From the NCBI RefSeq assembly GCF_001458735.1, contig NZ_CZQA01000001.1:930001-994000 (forward strand): 64,000 nt of DNA, given 5' to 3'. Every line of letters starts with the position of its first letter. Position 1 is the stretch's first letter. This DNA comes from Candidatus Nitrospira nitrosa. Lineage in GTDB: Bacteria > Nitrospirota > Nitrospiria > Nitrospirales > Nitrospiraceae. The translations under genes were made by a program, and so were the position numbers. Under the pieces are notes generated by a model that searched no databases, was not told the origin of the DNA, and saw only the letters and a list, made by a program, of their open reading frames with translations. Shown one piece after another: positions 45,715 to 55,682 of the stretch.

Positions 45715-46302
45715 ATGAGCATCACTGCCTTAACGAAAAAGATTCTTCATGCGGCCCTGTTCTATGAAATCTGGGACGCGATGAAAGTAACGTTTCGGCA
45801 CATGCTCCATCGACCGATGACCTTTCAATATCCACGGGAGCACCGCACGATTCCTGACGCGCATCGAGGGGCCCTTGGGTTGTTGCGGTACGATGACGGA
45901 CGAGAACGGTGTGTCGGATGCGATTTGTGTGAAGTCGCCTGCCCGTCGCATTGCATCAAAGTGATCAGTGCCGAAGATACCACGCGGCCGCTTCAACGGT
46001 ATGCCAGCGAATTCTATATTGATATTACCAAATGTGTCTTCTGCGGCTACTGTGTCGAGGCCTGTCCGGTTAATGCGTTGGCCATGACCAAGATGTATGA
46101 ATACTCAACTCATGATAAACGGAGTCTCCTGTTCGATAAAAAGCGCCTGTACGATATCGGCGAGCGGCATCTCGAGGATGGGAAGAAGTATTTGTATGCG
46201 CACAATCAAGAAAAGAATCTTGAGGAGAGCCGCGAGTATCGATACTACTTCCCACAATCAGTTGCGAAGGCAACGCAGACACCTCCAAAGCATCTGAGTT
46301 GA
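45715..46302 (+). CDS. nuoI: NADH-quinone oxidoreductase subunit I
   Basis: The 195-residue ferredoxin-like subunit has two 4Fe-4S motifs: C66, C69, C72, C76 (CVGCDLCEVACP) and C107, C110, C113, C117 (CVFCGYCVEACP). These are clusters N6a and N6b in the peripheral arm. nuoH, which normally stands between nuoG and nuoI, is not here; only 47 bases separate nuoG and nuoI. Confidence 0.97.
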   Translation: MSITALTKKILHAALFYEIWDAMKVTFRHMLHRPMTFQYPREHRTIPDAHRGALGLLRYDDGRERCVGCDLCEVACPSHCIKVISAEDTTRPLQRYASEFYIDITKCVFCGYCVEACPVNALAMTKMYEYSTHDKRSLLFDKKRLYDIGERHLEDGKKYLYAHNQEKNLEESREYRYYFPQSVAKATQTPPKHLS

Positions 46303-46311
46303 GCGGACAAT

Positions 46312-46839
46312 ATGATCTTGGCATTTTTCTCGTACTTTGCATTGGTGAGCATTGCCGCTGGCGTACTCACGGTTACCCTACGCAACCCAGTTCACTGTGC
46401 ATTATCCCTGCTTGCCTTACTCATGCACGTCTCCGGTCTGTTCATCCTGTTGAATGCTGAGTTTCTATGGGCGGTCCAAGTCATTGTCTATGTTGGGGCT
46501 ATCTTGGTGCTCTACCTCTTTGTGCTGATGTTGATGAATCTCAAAACCGACGAGCGATATTTTCACACGTCGGCGCCGTATTTTGCGGGGTTGTCATCGT
46601 TAGGGGCTCTGTATGTACTCTTTCTCCTCCTCCGGTCGCCGTTTGACGGGGCCAAAGGACATGAGCCTGCCGGAGCGGTGTTGCATGAGGGAGATACCTA
46701 CGCGGTCGGCATCAAGATGTTCAGTGACTATCTCTTACAGTTTGAAATCGTGGGGATCTTTCTGCTTGGGGCGATTATAGGCGCCATCGTGTTGGCAAAG
46801 ACGCCGAAGGCCTTGGAGGCTGAACGAGACCATCGATGA
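46312..46839 (+). CDS. nuoJ: NADH-quinone oxidoreductase subunit J
   Basis: The 175-residue membrane protein has five hydrophobic segments and the NuoJ core [20 protein letters not shown]. It lies in the membrane arm near the quinone chamber. Its stop overlaps the nuoK start by four bases. Confidence 0.96.
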   Translation: MILAFFSYFALVSIAAGVLTVTLRNPVHCALSLLALLMHVSGLFILLNAEFLWAVQVIVYVGAILVLYLFVLMLMNLKTDERYFHTSAPYFAGLSSLGALYVLFLLLRSPFDGAKGHEPAGAVLHEGDTYAVGIKMFSDYLLQFEIVGIFLLGAIIGAIVLAKTPKALEAERDHR

Positions 46840-47138
46840 TACCGCTGTCTGCTTATGTTGCTGTGAGTGCCGTTCTATTTATGACGGGATTACTGGGTGT
46901 CCTGATTCGTCGGAACTTTATCATCGTGCTCATGTCCGTTGAGGTGATGTTGAATGCGGCGAACATCAATTTGGTCGCGTTCTCGCACTATCTCGAATCG
47001 ATGGCCGGGCAGCTTGTGGCATTGTTTATCATCGCAATTGCCGCCGGGGAAGCGGCTATTGGACTGGCCATCATCATCGTGGTTTTTCGAAGCAAGATTT
47101 CTACGAATGTGGACGAGATGAACCTTTTGAAGTGGTAG
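46836..47138 (+). CDS. nuoK: NADH-quinone oxidoreductase subunit K
   Basis: The 100-residue membrane protein has three helices and the conserved Glu-bearing segments [18 protein letters not shown] and [13 protein letters not shown], part of the proton path. Its start overlaps nuoJ, showing coupling. A gap of 135 bases without a gene separates it from nuoL. Confidence 0.96.
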   Translation: MIPLSAYVAVSAVLFMTGLLGVLIRRNFIIVLMSVEVMLNAANINLVAFSHYLESMAGQLVALFIIAIAAGEAAIGLAIIIVVFRSKISTNVDEMNLLKW

Positions 47139-47273
47139 CAGGATGTTAAGAGCGGCATCGTGTTCTGTTTTCGGTACCCCATGCCCTCAAAATTACCCCC
47201 AGCGGATGCAGTAGGAGCTGGTTTCACCGGCCTTCTCGCTTAGCTGAGCATCCTGAGAAAAACGTAGGACTGT

Positions 47274-49250
47274 GTGTCTGACACAATCGATCTGTTGATC
47301 AAATTGATTCCCCTGTTTCCGCTGATGGCCGTCATTGCCAACGGCCTCTTGGGCCATCGGTATTCACATGAGCTGGCGCATCGTTTGGCCTGGGGGTCTG
47401 TCGGGCTGTCTTTTTTGTGTACGCTCGTGGTGTTTGCAGACGTCTTGCGGACCGGCGCAGTACATGAAGTCGTCGTGTATCGATGGATTTTCGGCGGAGA
47501 TTTGACGATTAACTTTGCGTACCTTGTTGACTCACTGACCTGCGCCTGGTTGCTGGTTGTGACGGGTGTGGGTTTTCTGATTCACATCTATTCTGTGGGG
47601 TATATGCATGGTGAAGAAGGGTTTACCCGCTTCTTCACCTACATGAATCTTTTCATGGTCTCCATGCTGCTACTCGTCATGGGGAACAACTATCTCGTCC
47701 TGTTTATCGGTTGGGAAGGGGTAGGGCTCTGTTCGTACCTCCTCATTGGGTACTATTACGATAAAGTCTCTGCCGCCAAGGCTGCCTCCAAAGCCTTCGT
47801 GGTGAATCGAATCGGGGATGCTGGCTTTCTCCTCGCTATCTTTCTCGTGTTTGTGAACTTCAAGACGCTCGACTATACAAAAGTCTTTGCTCAGGTGGGA
47901 CAGCTATCTCCGGAGATGGCTACGGCGATTGCGTTGTGCCTGCTGGTCGGTGCGGTTGGCAAATCTGCTCAACTGCCGCTCCATACCTGGCTACCTGATG
48001 CCATGGAGGGGCCGACACCAGTCAGCGCGCTCATTCATGCCGCGACGATGGTCACCGCCGGCGTCTATATGATCGTTCGGAATCATGTCATTTTTGATCT
48101 TTCTCCCTTTGCCATGGCGGTCGTGGCATTCGTGGGTGGAGGGACCGCTCTGTTCGCGGCAACGATCGGCCTGGTGCAGACCGACATCAAGCGCGTCTTG
48201 GCCTATTCAACGGTGAGCCAGCTTGGGTACATGTTTCTCGGCTGCGGGATCGGTGCCTACACAGCATCCGTGTTTCATGTCATGACCCACGCCTTCTTCA
48301 AAGCGCTGTTGTTTTTGTCCGCTGGCTCGGTCATCCATGCCCTATCAGGGGAGCAGGATATTCAAAAAATGGGTGGATTGAGTAAACGCATACCGTGGAC
48401 CCATCGTCTCTTTCTGATCGGTACCATTGCCATTGCAGGCCTTCCTCCACTGGCAGGGTTCTGGAGCAAAGACGAAATTATGGCCCACGCATTCAACACG
48501 CATCACTATCTGCTCTATAGCCTGGCGGCAGCCGGTGCACTGATGACGTCGTTCTATATGTTTCGGCTGACGTATTTGACCTTCTACGGATCCTCCAGGA
48601 TGGATCATCATACCGAGGAGCACGTGCATGAATCTCCGATGGTGATGATTGCACCCTTGATGATTCTTGCGTTTCTTTCAGGAGTCGGTGGATTGGTATT
48701 GGGATTCCCTCCCGAACAGGGATGGTTGCACGGGTTTTTGTCTCCGGTTGTTGGAACCGGGACTGAGCATGAGGGCAGTGGGGGAATGACCATTCTCCTG
48801 ATGGGTGTGGCGATTGCCATTGCCTTGATGGGGTGGGGCCTTGCGCACTTCCTCTACGCCGTGAGCCCCGTGACGGCGGAGGGATGGGCTGAGAAGTTTT
48901 CCGGTTTATATCGATTGCTGTTGAATAAATACTATATCGATGAACTCTACGACCTTCTCTTCGTCGAGCCGCTCAAACGTCTGGGAATGATTCTTGACTG
49001 GTTTGATCGGACGATCATTGATGGTGTGGTGCGAGGGGTGGGTCAGCTCGCAGATTGGGGCGCGTCTGGATCGACATGGGTCGAAAAGTACATCGTCTAT
49101 GCGGGACTGAATGTCATCGGATATGGGAACCACCTTGCTGCCCGAGAGGGGCGAAAAATGCAGAGCGGCATGGTGCATCATTACGCTGCGATTATTGTAG
49201 CAGGGCTCTTTCTTCTGGCCCTGGTTGTTCAACTTGTCGTTCAGATGTAG
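47274..49250 (+). CDS. nuoL: NADH-quinone oxidoreductase subunit L
   Basis: The 658-residue antiporter-like subunit has the family core MGNNYLVLFIGWEGVGLCSYLLIGYY, LHTWLPDAMEGPTPVSALIHAATMV and HAFFKALLFLSAGS, with the pumping Glu and Lys residues in place. A long C-terminal part would make the lateral helix along the membrane arm. Translation starts at GTG 47274 with AGGA upstream. It is followed by nuoM after 25 bases. Confidence 0.96.
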   Translation: MSDTIDLLIKLIPLFPLMAVIANGLLGHRYSHELAHRLAWGSVGLSFLCTLVVFADVLRTGAVHEVVVYRWIFGGDLTINFAYLVDSLTCAWLLVVTGVGFLIHIYSVGYMHGEEGFTRFFTYMNLFMVSMLLLVMGNNYLVLFIGWEGVGLCSYLLIGYYYDKVSAAKAASKAFVVNRIGDAGFLLAIFLVFVNFKTLDYTKVFAQVGQLSPEMATAIALCLLVGAVGKSAQLPLHTWLPDAMEGPTPVSALIHAATMVTAGVYMIVRNHVIFDLSPFAMAVVAFVGGGTALFAATIGLVQTDIKRVLAYSTVSQLGYMFLGCGIGAYTASVFHVMTHAFFKALLFLSAGSVIHALSGEQDIQKMGGLSKRIPWTHRLFLIGTIAIAGLPPLAGFWSKDEIMAHAFNTHHYLLYSLAAAGALMTSFYMFRLTYLTFYGSSRMDHHTEEHVHESPMVMIAPLMILAFLSGVGGLVLGFPPEQGWLHGFLSPVVGTGTEHEGSGGMTILLMGVAIAIALMGWGLAHFLYAVSPVTAEGWAEKFSGLYRLLLNKYYIDELYDLLFVEPLKRLGMILDWFDRTIIDGVVRGVGQLADWGASGSTWVEKYIVYAGLNVIGYGNHLAAREGRKMQSGMVHHYAAIIVAGLFLLALVVQLVVQM

Positions 49251-49275
49251 GACATAGCCGAAACCGACGATCATC

Positions 49276-50832
49276 ATGCTCGAAGAGCTTACTGCTGGTT
49301 TTCCAATTCTCTCTTGTATCCTCTTTCTGCCCGTTGTCGGAGCCATCGTTCTCTGGTTTATGGACGATGAAGACACGGTCCGAAGCTCAGCCCTCACGAT
49401 TGCGCTGGTGGAGCTTGCTCTGTCGGTTTTTGTCCTCCTCCGATTTATCCCCGAGTCGGCCGCCATGCAGTTTGCCGAGCGGGTGCAATGGATTCCCGCA
49501 TTGGGGATCAGTTATCACCTGGCTGTTGATGGGATCAGTGTCTTGTTCGTCGGCCTGACGGCATTTCTGACCGTTCTCGTCGTGGTCTATTCGTGGGACA
49601 CGATCCGCCATCAAGTCAAACTCTACATGATGTGCCTCCTGGCGCTCGAAACGACGACCATGGGGGTCTTTGTGTCGTTGGACTTGATCCTGTTCTTCGT
49701 ATTCTGGGAGCTGATGCTGATTCCCAGCTACTTTATGATCAAGCTGTGGGGTGGGGGAGCCGAACGCCATTATGCTGCACTGAAGTTTGTCATTTATACG
49801 CTCTTGGGCAGTGTGTTCATGCTTGTAGGAATCGCGCTGCTGGACATCAATTACCACCAATGGGCGTCCCTCCATCACAGTGATCATGTGTACTCGTTCG
49901 ATCTGCTTGAGTTACTCACGGTTCCGATTCCCATCAGTCAACAGATCCTTATCTTCTGGTTGATGTTCCTCGGATTTGCGTTCAAGGCTCCGGTATTTCC
50001 ATTCCACACCTGGCTGCCTGATGCGCTCTTAGAGGGCCCCATCGGGATGGCGGTTGTCCTGGCTGGCCTCAAGCTCGGGACCTTCGGTTTCATCCGTTTC
50101 AGCATTCCGCTGCTGCCGGATGCATCGAAGAGTGACACGGTTGTGATGATCGTGGTGGTGCTGGGGCTCTGTGCGATTCTCTATGGCGCATGGATGGCGT
50201 TGGTGCAGGCTGATTTTCGACGCCTACTTGCCTACAGCAGCGTCAGCCACCTCGGCTTTGTCGTGGTGGGGTTATTTGCGTTGAACTATCAGGGTTTGCA
50301 AGGCAGTCTGCTGACGATGATCAATTTGGGGTTCAGCACTGCTGGCCTCTTCTTCATTGCGGGGTTTCTGTATTCCCGTCAACAGACGACCCAGTTGGCG
50401 GCGTTCGGAGGAATGGCAAAACAGGTGCCGCTGCTGGCGACCTTCTTTTTGATTATTGGACTGGCTTCGATTGGACTGCCTGGTACCAACGGGTTTGTTG
50501 GCGAGTTTCTCATTCTGTTAGGTGCGTTCGAGGCCAAATGGTGGGTTGGATCTATTGCCGTACTTGGGGTGATTTTTGGTGCGGCCTACTTTCTCTGGTA
50601 TTACGAACGATCGATGCTGGGCCCACTCGGCAGCTCCGTCAGGAGCACGATGGGTGATTTGCAACTGCGTGAGATGGTGATTGCGGTGTCTCTGTCTATC
50701 ATGATTCTGTGGATTGGACTCTATCCATCCCCATTCTTGAGGATCATGAACGGATCAGTTCAAGCTCTGGTTGATCGCCTGCATCACGAGAAGACCGTTG
50801 CACTCGATAATGATATGACAGAAAGAAGGTAA
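49276..50832 (+). CDS. nuoM: NADH-quinone oxidoreductase subunit M, first copy
   Basis: The 518-residue antiporter-like subunit has the NuoM core FVFWELMLIPSYFMIKLWG, FPFHTWLPDALLEGPIGMAV and LAYSSVSHLGFVVVG, plus LPGTNGFVGEFLIL. It is of usual length. It stands before a second, more divergent nuoM copy, so the complex probably has four antiporter-like modules (L, M, M2, N) in place of three. Confidence 0.94.
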   Translation: MLEELTAGFPILSCILFLPVVGAIVLWFMDDEDTVRSSALTIALVELALSVFVLLRFIPESAAMQFAERVQWIPALGISYHLAVDGISVLFVGLTAFLTVLVVVYSWDTIRHQVKLYMMCLLALETTTMGVFVSLDLILFFVFWELMLIPSYFMIKLWGGGAERHYAALKFVIYTLLGSVFMLVGIALLDINYHQWASLHHSDHVYSFDLLELLTVPIPISQQILIFWLMFLGFAFKAPVFPFHTWLPDALLEGPIGMAVVLAGLKLGTFGFIRFSIPLLPDASKSDTVVMIVVVLGLCAILYGAWMALVQADFRRLLAYSSVSHLGFVVVGLFALNYQGLQGSLLTMINLGFSTAGLFFIAGFLYSRQQTTQLAAFGGMAKQVPLLATFFLIIGLASIGLPGTNGFVGEFLILLGAFEAKWWVGSIAVLGVIFGAAYFLWYYERSMLGPLGSSVRSTMGDLQLREMVIAVSLSIMILWIGLYPSPFLRIMNGSVQALVDRLHHEKTVALDNDMTERR

Positions 50833-50842
50833 CAGGTTCCCA

Positions 50843-52552
50843 ATGGGAGAGTACGCACTCCTCTATATTCTCTTTGCTCCATTTGCAGGAGCGCTCGCGT
50901 TGATATTTGTGTCCAATCGACAACCCTCGCTTGTGCGTGGGATTGCCGCGAGCGCCGCGTTTGTCTCACTGGTTGCTTCCCTCTATATATTCTATGGGTA
51001 CGATCCGGTCCGAGGGGGATTTCAGTTTGTCCAAAAGTTTGCTTGGTCGAAGGAACTGGGTATTGCGTTGTATCTGGGGGTTGATGGGATTGGGACCCCG
51101 CTGGTGCTGGCTTCTTCTATTCTTTTGTTCGCTGGGATATTCGTGTCCTGGCACATCAAGGATCGGGCGAAGGAGTTCTATATCTGGTTGCTGATCTTGG
51201 CAGCCGCCACCATCGGCGTGTTCATGTCCCTCGACCTATTTTTCCTGTACTTCTTCTACGAAATGTCCGTCATCCCGATGTATTTGCTCTTGGGTATGTG
51301 GGGTAGCCATACCAAGAAATATTTGGAGATGACGGACCCCGAAGGATTGAAACAGAGAGATTCGGTCGGATTTATTTTTAATTTCGGGTCGAACAGCAAA
51401 GAGTACGCCGCGATGAAGCTGGTCCTGTTCCTTTCCGCCTTTGCCGTGGCTGCACTCATGGGGATCCTGCTCATCTATAAGTTTTCCGGACTGAACACCT
51501 TCGACATCTTGGTACTCCGAGAGCAAGCCAACCTCATGAATATCCCGGTGCTCGGGACGACGCTCGACAAGATTATCTGGGTGCTGGTGTTTTTTGGGTT
51601 TGCATCGATTGCTCCCATCTGGCCGTTGCATTCCTGGTCACCGGTTGGCCATGCGGCGGCCCCTGCCGCAACGAGCATGCTGCATGCCGGTGTGCTGATG
51701 AAACTCGGACACTTTTCGATTATTCGGGTAGCCTTTGAAATCTTGCCTGAGACGACCAGGGAGCTGATGCCGATCGCAGCGGTGTTGTGCATGTTCAGCA
51801 TTATCTACGGCGGCTTCGTGGCGTTTTATGCGAAAGATACGAAGTATGTCATTGGGTATTCGAGCTCAAGCCACATGGGGTATGTGTTCCTCGGGATGGC
51901 CGCCTTGAATTACATCAGCCTGAGCGGAGCCATCATCTATATGTTTGCGCACGCGATGGCCACCGGCATGCTGTTCGCAATGGCCGGATGGGTCTATGAC
52001 CAAACGCATACTCGTGACATTCCGTCGCTAGGAGGGCTCTCCAATAAGATGCCGTTCATTTCCGGCTGTTTTATCGTGGGATGTATGGCGTCGATTGGCA
52101 TGCCTGGCACCGTCAATTTCGTGGCGGAAATCATGATCGTCGTTGGGAGCTGGAACAAGTACCCCCTTCAAGTGATCGTGGCCATGCTTGGTATCGTGTT
52201 GACGCTCGCATACCTCTTTAAAATGATGCGAGGGTTGTTCTATGGGCCGATGAATCAAAAGTACAGCCATGCGCATGACGCTGTCGGCACGATTGATCGA
52301 TTGCCGCTTCTGATGATGATCACCATCAGTATCGGATTTGGTATTTTCCCGATGCATCTGTACGAAGTTGTCCGGTCCGGTGTGGACCCGTTGATTGCAC
52401 GGATTACGCACGTGGTTCCTGTTGCTGAAAGCGATGGAGTGTTAAGAAGAGTGAAGGGTGCGGCCGCAATCACGAACCCTCCTGCTATTCCAATGGTCTC
52501 AACCACGCCCATCACCCACGTATCCGAGGCTCCTCGAGGAGGGCAAGAATGA
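50843..52552 (+). CDS. NADH-quinone oxidoreductase subunit M, second divergent copy (NuoM2)
   Basis: The 569-residue protein is clearly NuoM-like (YFFYEMSVIPMYLLLGMWG, PLHSWSPVGHAAAPAATSML, GYSSSSHMGYVFLGM, MPGTVNFVAEIMIVVG) but about 50 residues longer than its neighbour. The extra length comes from a hydrophilic insert at about 155-185 (KKYLEMTDPEGLKQRDS) and a C-terminal tail. It starts ten bases after the first nuoM and overlaps nuoN by four. Complex I with two NuoM subunits has been described for Nitrospira and a few other groups and is proposed to pump more protons per electron pair. Confidence 0.92.
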   Translation: MGEYALLYILFAPFAGALALIFVSNRQPSLVRGIAASAAFVSLVASLYIFYGYDPVRGGFQFVQKFAWSKELGIALYLGVDGIGTPLVLASSILLFAGIFVSWHIKDRAKEFYIWLLILAAATIGVFMSLDLFFLYFFYEMSVIPMYLLLGMWGSHTKKYLEMTDPEGLKQRDSVGFIFNFGSNSKEYAAMKLVLFLSAFAVAALMGILLIYKFSGLNTFDILVLREQANLMNIPVLGTTLDKIIWVLVFFGFASIAPIWPLHSWSPVGHAAAPAATSMLHAGVLMKLGHFSIIRVAFEILPETTRELMPIAAVLCMFSIIYGGFVAFYAKDTKYVIGYSSSSHMGYVFLGMAALNYISLSGAIIYMFAHAMATGMLFAMAGWVYDQTHTRDIPSLGGLSNKMPFISGCFIVGCMASIGMPGTVNFVAEIMIVVGSWNKYPLQVIVAMLGIVLTLAYLFKMMRGLFYGPMNQKYSHAHDAVGTIDRLPLLMMITISIGFGIFPMHLYEVVRSGVDPLIARITHVVPVAESDGVLRRVKGAAAITNPPAIPMVSTTPITHVSEAPRGGQE

Positions 52553-54045
52553 GCTTTTCGCTGAATCTGTCCTTCTCTGATTTGCTCCTCTTATTGCCGG
52601 AGATCTTCCTGACGTGCTGGCTCTGTGTGGTCATCACGGTCGACTTTGTCTCACCCCGACTGCCCAAAGAACGACTGGCTTATCTGAGCGTCGGTGGGCT
52701 GCTCGCAACGCTTGGTTGTTTGGCGTGGTTTGACATGAATCAAGTATCCGGGACGCTGTTCGGGAACATGTTTGTGCTCGACCGGATGGCGATCTTTTTC
52801 AAGATATTCATCTTAGGGTCTACGATCCTCGTCATTCTGGCGTCAATCGAGTACGTCGACCGGTTTACGCTGTTCCGTGGTGAATATTATGCGCTGGTCG
52901 TCATGTCCGCGCTTGGCATGATGTTCATGGCCTCAGCCAACGATCTGCTGTCGGTGTTCGTCAGTTTAGAGTTCTCAACACTCGGATTTTATATCTTGGT
53001 GTCCTACCTACGGGATGACTTGGCCTCGAATGAGGCCGGCCTGAAGTTTTTTATTCTTGGCGTGTTTGCCGCCGGTCTCTTTGCCTATGGCATCAGTTTG
53101 GTGTACGGGGAAACCGGGAAACTCGTGTTCTCTGACATGGCTTCCGCTCCGGCCACACCTGGTTTGATCATCGGGTTTTTACTTATCTTTGCGGCACTGG
53201 GCTTTAAGATCGGCGCGGTCCCTTTCCATTCCTGGATTCCGGATACGTACCATGGCGCTCCGACGCCGGTCACGGCTTTCTTGTCCATCGCTCCGAAGGG
53301 TGCGGCTTTGGCCATTTTGCTCCGGATTTTCATCGTAGCATTGGGGACGTTCAAGCCGACCTGGATCTACTTGCTCGTTGCCGTGTCCATTGTGTCTATG
53401 ACCTACGGCAATATCGTGGCCATTGCACAACGAAATATCAAACGGCTGCTGGCTTATTCTGGTATCGCACAGATCGGAAATGTCCTTATCGGTCTTGCGG
53501 CCGGAACCAAGATGGGAAATGACGCGATTCTCTTCTACCTCCTGGCGTATCTCTTCGCAAACATCGGGGCGTTTGCCGTGGTCATTGCCGTGAGTCAGGC
53601 CATTGGAAGGGATGAGATCGAAGATTATCGTGGCCTCGGGCGCCGTTCACCTTTTCTTGCTTTTTCGATGCTACTGTTCCTCCTCTCCCTTGCCGGAGTC
53701 CCCCCGCTTGCCGGGTTTATTGGGAAACTCTATATCTTTATTGCGGCGATCAAAGAAGGCCTATACACGTTAATCACCGTCGGGCTGATCAATATCGTGA
53801 TTTCGATGTACTATTACCTCATCGTGGTAAAGCAAATGTACATCAATGAGCCAATTGATCCGTCCCCCATTTCGATTTCAGGTCCCATGAAGACGGTGAT
53901 TTATGTTGGTCTCGCTGGGACTCTGGCGATCGGAATCTATCCCCAGCCGTTTACGGATTGGGTCGTTGCGGCGACACTGATGTTTTCGAATTTTGTGACT
54001 CCCGCTGCGACAGTCATGCCTCCGAGTCTGTTGATCGGCGGTTAG
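52549..54045 (+). CDS. nuoN: NADH-quinone oxidoreductase subunit N
   Basis: The 498-residue antiporter-like subunit has the NuoN core SVFVSLEFSTLGFYILVSYL, PFHSWIPDTYHGAPTPVTAF and LLAYSGIAQIGNVLIG. It closes the operon. Its start overlaps the nuoM2 stop (ATGA), which ties the second NuoM firmly into the operon. Confidence 0.96.
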   Translation: MSFSLNLSFSDLLLLLPEIFLTCWLCVVITVDFVSPRLPKERLAYLSVGGLLATLGCLAWFDMNQVSGTLFGNMFVLDRMAIFFKIFILGSTILVILASIEYVDRFTLFRGEYYALVVMSALGMMFMASANDLLSVFVSLEFSTLGFYILVSYLRDDLASNEAGLKFFILGVFAAGLFAYGISLVYGETGKLVFSDMASAPATPGLIIGFLLIFAALGFKIGAVPFHSWIPDTYHGAPTPVTAFLSIAPKGAALAILLRIFIVALGTFKPTWIYLLVAVSIVSMTYGNIVAIAQRNIKRLLAYSGIAQIGNVLIGLAAGTKMGNDAILFYLLAYLFANIGAFAVVIAVSQAIGRDEIEDYRGLGRRSPFLAFSMLLFLLSLAGVPPLAGFIGKLYIFIAAIKEGLYTLITVGLINIVISMYYYLIVVKQMYINEPIDPSPISISGPMKTVIYVGLAGTLAIGIYPQPFTDWVVAATLMFSNFVTPAATVMPPSLLIGG

Positions 54046-54164
54046 GTTTCTGCTTTCCCATCTACACAGTTCTGCTACAATTCAGTTTGAGAAACGAATC
54101 TTCTCGTCTCTCCCTCGGGTGATCCTAGCGTGATCGGTGTGCCTGGGGCCGGTCGTCCAGGTCT

Positions 54165-55682
54165 ATGGAATCAGCCACCAACCATCAGGCCCAAGCTCCC
54201 CCTCTGCATGATGACGTGCGCAAACTTCCCAACGGTTCGACTTCAGGGATCACTGCGTCTTTTCAGCGTATCATCCGGTGGTTTCAGGCGCTGACGATCG
54301 AGCAACGAGTTCTGACAGGGTTCAGCCTTGTATTTGTCGGAATTCTCATCATTAGTGCGATCTCGTATCACAATACTAACGGTCTGCTGAGGAGCAGTGG
54401 GCTCGATGGTCGGAGTCATGAGTTGATCCAACTGCTCGACAGCATAGACGCTGCGATGAGTGAAGCTGAAGGTACGCATCGGCGGTATCTGGTGACGGGT
54501 GAGCAAGCCTATCTGGAGGCCTATAAGCGTGTGATTGCTCAGAAACCCACATTCTTGACCTATCTCAATGAATTGACCAAGGATTCGCCTGAACAACAGC
54601 GGCGTGCCGGCGAGCTTACTCGGTTGATGGAGCGTCAGGTGAGTGTCGAGTCAAAGGTGATCACTCAAGTCCAGGAACGCGGCGTCCAATCCGTCAGTAA
54701 AATGGCATTGGAGGGCGCAGGGAGACGCGAACTCGACGGGATCCGTCAGATTATTAGCGAGATGGATGTGTATGAACGACAAGCAGTGAATCGACGGGTC
54801 ATTACATCCGCTGCAAGTACACGCGATACGATCATGCTGTTGGCTATCGGTGCTGGTTTACAGCTGGTGCTGCTCGCATCGGTGTACTACCTGATTCGCC
54901 ACGATATCATCGAACGCCGTCGTGTGGCTGATGAGCTACAACGCCGAGGAGAACTTCTTGAGGCTGCCAATAAGGAGTTGGAGGCATTTAGTTATTCGGT
55001 GTCTCATGATCTTCGCGCGCCGTTGCGACACATTGACGGCTACGCTGCCCTCTTGCGCAAGTCCGTGGACCAGTCACTGAATGAAAAAGCTGCCCGGTAT
55101 TTACAGACGATTTCAGAAGCTGCGAAGCAGATGGGACAGCTGATCGATGATCTGCTGGTGTTCTCTCGTATGGGCCGTCAAGACATGCTGCAGACGACGG
55201 TGAACATGGATCAGTTGATCAAGGGTATTCAGTCCGATCTGCGCCTTGACTTGCACGGGCGTCAGATATCATGGACAATCGCGTCACTACCTGAGGTAAA
55301 AGGCGATCCGTCCATGCTTCGACAGGTCTTCACGAATTTACTCACCAATGCACTGAAGTTTACGAGCACAAAGCCCATAGCCTCCATTGAGATTGGAGTC
55401 GAACCTCCCAGCTCCGACGAGATCGTGATGTATGTGCGTGACAACGGTGTGGGATTCGATATGCAGTACGCTCCGAAGTTGTTCGGGGTGTTTCAGAGAC
55501 TACACCGGGCTGACGAGTTCGAAGGAACAGGGATCGGACTTGCCAATGTTCGTCGGATCGTTCATCGTCATGGAGGTCGGACATGGGCCGACGGTGTCCC
55601 GGATAAGGGAGCCACCTTCTATGTTGCGCTGCCCAAAGGGGGATCCAAGGATGACACTCACCAAGCCGATTGTGCTCGCTGA
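54165..55682 (+). CDS. Membrane sensor histidine kinase with CHASE3-like domain
   Basis: The 505-residue protein has two membrane helices (about 49-69 and 222-245) enclosing a helical periplasmic CHASE3-like domain with RRYLVTGEQAYLEAY. A HisKA domain carries H281 (FSYSVSHDLRAPLRHIDGY) and a HATPase domain has the N, G1 and G2 boxes (TNLLTNALKFT, DNGVGFD, GTGIGLANV). This bacteriophytochrome-like kinase type usually pairs with an Rcp1-like receiver, and one follows, overlapping by 32 bases. The stimulus is unknown. Confidence 0.92.
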   Translation: MESATNHQAQAPPLHDDVRKLPNGSTSGITASFQRIIRWFQALTIEQRVLTGFSLVFVGILIISAISYHNTNGLLRSSGLDGRSHELIQLLDSIDAAMSEAEGTHRRYLVTGEQAYLEAYKRVIAQKPTFLTYLNELTKDSPEQQRRAGELTRLMERQVSVESKVITQVQERGVQSVSKMALEGAGRRELDGIRQIISEMDVYERQAVNRRVITSAASTRDTIMLLAIGAGLQLVLLASVYYLIRHDIIERRRVADELQRRGELLEAANKELEAFSYSVSHDLRAPLRHIDGYAALLRKSVDQSLNEKAARYLQTISEAAKQMGQLIDDLLVFSRMGRQDMLQTTVNMDQLIKGIQSDLRLDLHGRQISWTIASLPEVKGDPSMLRQVFTNLLTNALKFTSTKPIASIEIGVEPPSSDEIVMYVRDNGVGFDMQYAPKLFGVFQRLHRADEFEGTGIGLANVRRIVHRHGGRTWADGVPDKGATFYVALPKGGSKDDTHQADCAR

